DNA of 64,000 bases from Pseudanabaena sp. Salubria-1 (GTDB taxonomy: Bacteria > Cyanobacteriota > Cyanobacteriia > Pseudanabaenales > Pseudanabaenaceae), in NCBI GenBank assembly GCA_023336205.1, contig JALQCR010000014.1, positions 62,001 through 126,000 of the forward strand. The letters run 5' to 3'. The notes below the pieces were generated by a model that was given only the letters and a program-made list of their open reading frames with translations, was not told the DNA's origin and made no database searches. The position numbers and the translations under genes are program-made. Shown in pieces: positions 62,220 to 64,000 of the stretch (positions are counted from its first letter, which is position 1; every line of letters starts with the position of its first letter).

Positions 62220-63517
62220 CTTAGTGGTGCAGAAAAATCTGAAAAGCGTTGCTAGGCATAGAATCTCATCATGAGACAAGAGGCAAAAAGGGGCAAGAGA
62301 TGAGATACTCAAGTTCCTCAACAAAAGATCTTATCCATGCCCCACCTATATCTTCAGCTACAACAACAATTGCGTCAATGGCTCAAGCCAAAAGATAAGC
62401 GACATCTCCAAGGATTTGCGGAGTCTGTAGCTGCGATATTGCAATCAGGAAGTGCGAGTCTGAGTCATTGGTTGCCCTATTTAAGCCATCGAGAGTGCCA
62501 AGCCAGAAGTCAGATGGAAAGACTAAGCTACTTTGTGCATAATCCACATATCATCGCCGAGAGATTCTATAACCCATTGGTGAAGCACTTTCTCCAAGCA
62601 TTTGCAGGAGAATCGTTGGAACTAGCCTTAGACACAAGTATGCTGTGGGATAAATTCTGTCTTATAGAAGTATGCTTGATTTGGGGAGGGAGGTCGATTA
62701 CTCTAGCTCAAGTAGTACTAGAGCATGGCAGCGCTACAGTTGGCTTTGAACATTATCGTCCCGTCTTAGAACAAGTACGCTCTCTATTGCCGCCACAAAG
62801 TACGGTGACCTTGCTTGCCGACCGAGGTTTTGAACATGGGGAATTAATCCGATGGTTACAGCAAAATCACTGGTCTTGGGCAATTCGCGCAAAGAGCGAT
62901 CTGCTAGTGACTCTGCCAACAGGTACAACCAAGCGTGTTGAACAACTGATACCTCCCGCAGAGCAAGCTTATCTAGTTCCCGATGTCACCGTACTCGGTG
63001 ATGTTAATTGTCATTTAGCGACGGCTAACCTAGACATGGCTAACGGTTCATGGGCTGTCCTTAGCGATATTCCCCCTTCATTACAGACTTTTGCTCTCTA
63101 TGGCAAACGCTTTGGTGGAATCGAACCCCATTTTAAAGACTATAAGTCGGCGGCTTTTAATGTTGTTAGCTCTCATCTCCGTGATGCTCAAGCTCTTACC
63201 TGTTTATTTATGCTCCTTGCCACGGCTAACCTGATTGCTGTAATTCTTGGCATAATGTTGGTGCGTTTGGGGCAAAGGGCTGCGATTGATTGGCACGATC
63301 ATCGCGGCTTGAGTTTTCTGCAACTCGGTCTCCGTCAGCTTCACACTCTTCTTTACCAACAAAAATCTCTTCCTATTTTGCAGATTTTGCCTAGAACTAA
63401 TCCTCCTCCTGCCTCTGCTTCTATTGCTAAACGCGAAAAGTTAGATTTTCGTATCGAATTTGCCCGTATTACCATTGTCTCATCTTGAGACTCCCATGAG
63501 TTTTCTGCACCACTAAG
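62220..63517 (+). mobile_element. IS4-type insertion sequence, copy 2 (inside ISL3)
   Basis: 1298 bp; ends CTTAGTGGTGCAGAAAA; 9-bp target duplication CATGAAATC (62211-62219 and 63518-63526). Confidence 0.94.
62337..63488 (+). CDS. IS4-family transposase (copy 2)
   Basis: 383 residues, MPHLYLQLQQQLRQWLKPKD onward; the same DDE motifs as copy 1 (LALDTSMLWDKF, LLADRGFEHGEL, YGKRFGGIEPHFKDYKS). Differences from copy 1 include E10Q, A25S, R33S and I104M-type changes. Confidence 0.92.
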   Translation: MPHLYLQLQQQLRQWLKPKDKRHLQGFAESVAAILQSGSASLSHWLPYLSHRECQARSQMERLSYFVHNPHIIAERFYNPLVKHFLQAFAGESLELALDTSMLWDKFCLIEVCLIWGGRSITLAQVVLEHGSATVGFEHYRPVLEQVRSLLPPQSTVTLLADRGFEHGELIRWLQQNHWSWAIRAKSDLLVTLPTGTTKRVEQLIPPAEQAYLVPDVTVLGDVNCHLATANLDMANGSWAVLSDIPPSLQTFALYGKRFGGIEPHFKDYKSAAFNVVSSHLRDAQALTCLFMLLATANLIAVILGIMLVRLGQRAAIDWHDHRGLSFLQLGLRQLHTLLYQQKSLPILQILPRTNPPPASASIAKREKLDFRIEFARITIVSS

Positions 63518-64000
63518 CATGAAATCTGTCGATGACAATTTTCGCATTTGGAAATACTTCTTTGACAACTTTGGGAAAGCCTCCCCACATATCAATGCTA
63601 ACCTCCTCTACTTTTTCCCTTATCTCAATCGGTTGCTGCTTCAGGACTTCAATGATGTCATCTTGTTTATGACTATCAATTACTTCTAGTAATGCTCCTG
63701 CGTCAATACTTGATACGACTGTCACAAAGTCTTTATGTCCTTTGCGTTTACTCACTTCATCAATACTCACTCGTTTTACTTCTTTCCAATCATCTTTTTT
63801 TTTAGAGAAAATTGGTGATTGAAAATCCCTTGTATTTGATCCCAACTCAAATATTCATCTCGACTTACTTGCTCCACACTCGCACTTTGTACTCGTTGAT
63901 AAACATACTCCTCATACCTTTGTGTGTATCGTCTTTCCCAGTCTACAAAGGGTAACTTTTCCGTAAAATGTCTTTGACAATGTTGACAATAAAATTGGCG
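63518..64000 (-). pseudogene. ISL3 transposase, N-terminal and central part, with frame break at A9
   Basis: The far part reads RQFYCQHCQRHFTEKLPFVD (zinc-finger end), then YLSWDQIQGIFNHQFSLKK, but runs into a stop unless there is a -1 shift on nine A (T9 at 63795-63803). After the shift it continues KDDWKEVKRVSIDEVSKRKG, HKDFVTVVSSID, VSIDMWGGFPKVVKE and VIDRFH. The N-terminus lies beyond the window. Confidence 0.85.

Larger units (their letters stand above)
61728..64000 (-). mobile_element. ISL3-family element, interrupted and running off the window
   Basis: Left end probably at GGGTCTTCTGGGTTTAAGG (61728), a plausible ISL3 terminal repeat. It contains the transposase in two pieces separated by the IS4-type copy 2; the right end is beyond 64000. 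Confidence 0.78.

Overview
The window comes from a cyanobacterium. Evidence is the very frequent HIP1 octamer (GCGATCGC) in host DNA together with ycf48 and membrane rubredoxin (photosystem II assembly), dapL, Uma2-family and DUF4079 proteins. Gene content, long intergenic hairpins and heavy insertion-sequence (IS) load suggest a Pseudanabaena-like filamentous lineage, but that genus-level guess is an inference. No rRNA, tRNA or CRISPR array was seen.

Layout. 1-5.0 kb: a truncated caspase-like gene, Uma2 nuclease, hemW, a RelE-type toxin-antitoxin pair and a GIY-YIG protein. 5-11 kb: IS30 copy 1, glgB, an EamA transporter, a DUF4079 protein. 11.5-17.3 kb: two signalling kinases, the first cut near its 3' end by IS30 copy 2, the second lacking the phospho-accepting His. 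17.4-20.7 kb: endonuclease V, HAD phosphatase, C39 peptidase, endonuclease/exonuclease/phosphatase lipoprotein. 20.7-25.6 kb: one Ser/Thr kinase gene split by an IS630 element that itself carries an IS30 and an IS4-type element. 25.7-32 kb: Cof phosphatase, TPR protein, and a small membrane-protein gene and a cupin gene each cut by an IS. 32-44 kb: HxlR/flavoprotein pair, carbonic anhydrase, 5'-nucleotidase, IS1 carrying another IS, dapL, glycosyltransferase, thioredoxin-like protein, topA. 44-54 kb: an accessory island. 54-61.4 kb: exonuclease-like protein, BolA, acyltransferase, pyruvate kinase, ycf48-rubA and a two-gene DUF4365 unit. 61.7-64 kb: an ISL3 element interrupted by a second IS4-type copy.

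The most interesting region is about 44.1-53.9 kb. On the minus strand lie a PP2C phosphatase, an ADP-ribosylglycohydrolase, a divergent protein kinase with zinc ribbon, two putative PD-(D/E)XK nuclease-like proteins, a nicotinamidase-like hydrolase, a ribbon-helix-helix protein, an OGFr-domain protein and a VWA protein. A near-consensus promoter with a palindrome in its spacer drives the PP2C end. An NrtR-like Nudix gene was divergent from it until IS30 copy 4 landed exactly on the Nudix start codon. This resembles VWA/PP2C/kinase signalling triads joined to NAD/ADP-ribose chemistry.

About a fifth of the window is IS DNA (13 elements, most with readable target duplications). Removing them restores six host or transposon reading frames exactly. 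A second theme is a set of long, nearly perfect intergenic palindromes, usually with a 3-nt loop and GC-rich core, and a family of about 105-bp TA-flanked MITEs whose ends match the local IS630.
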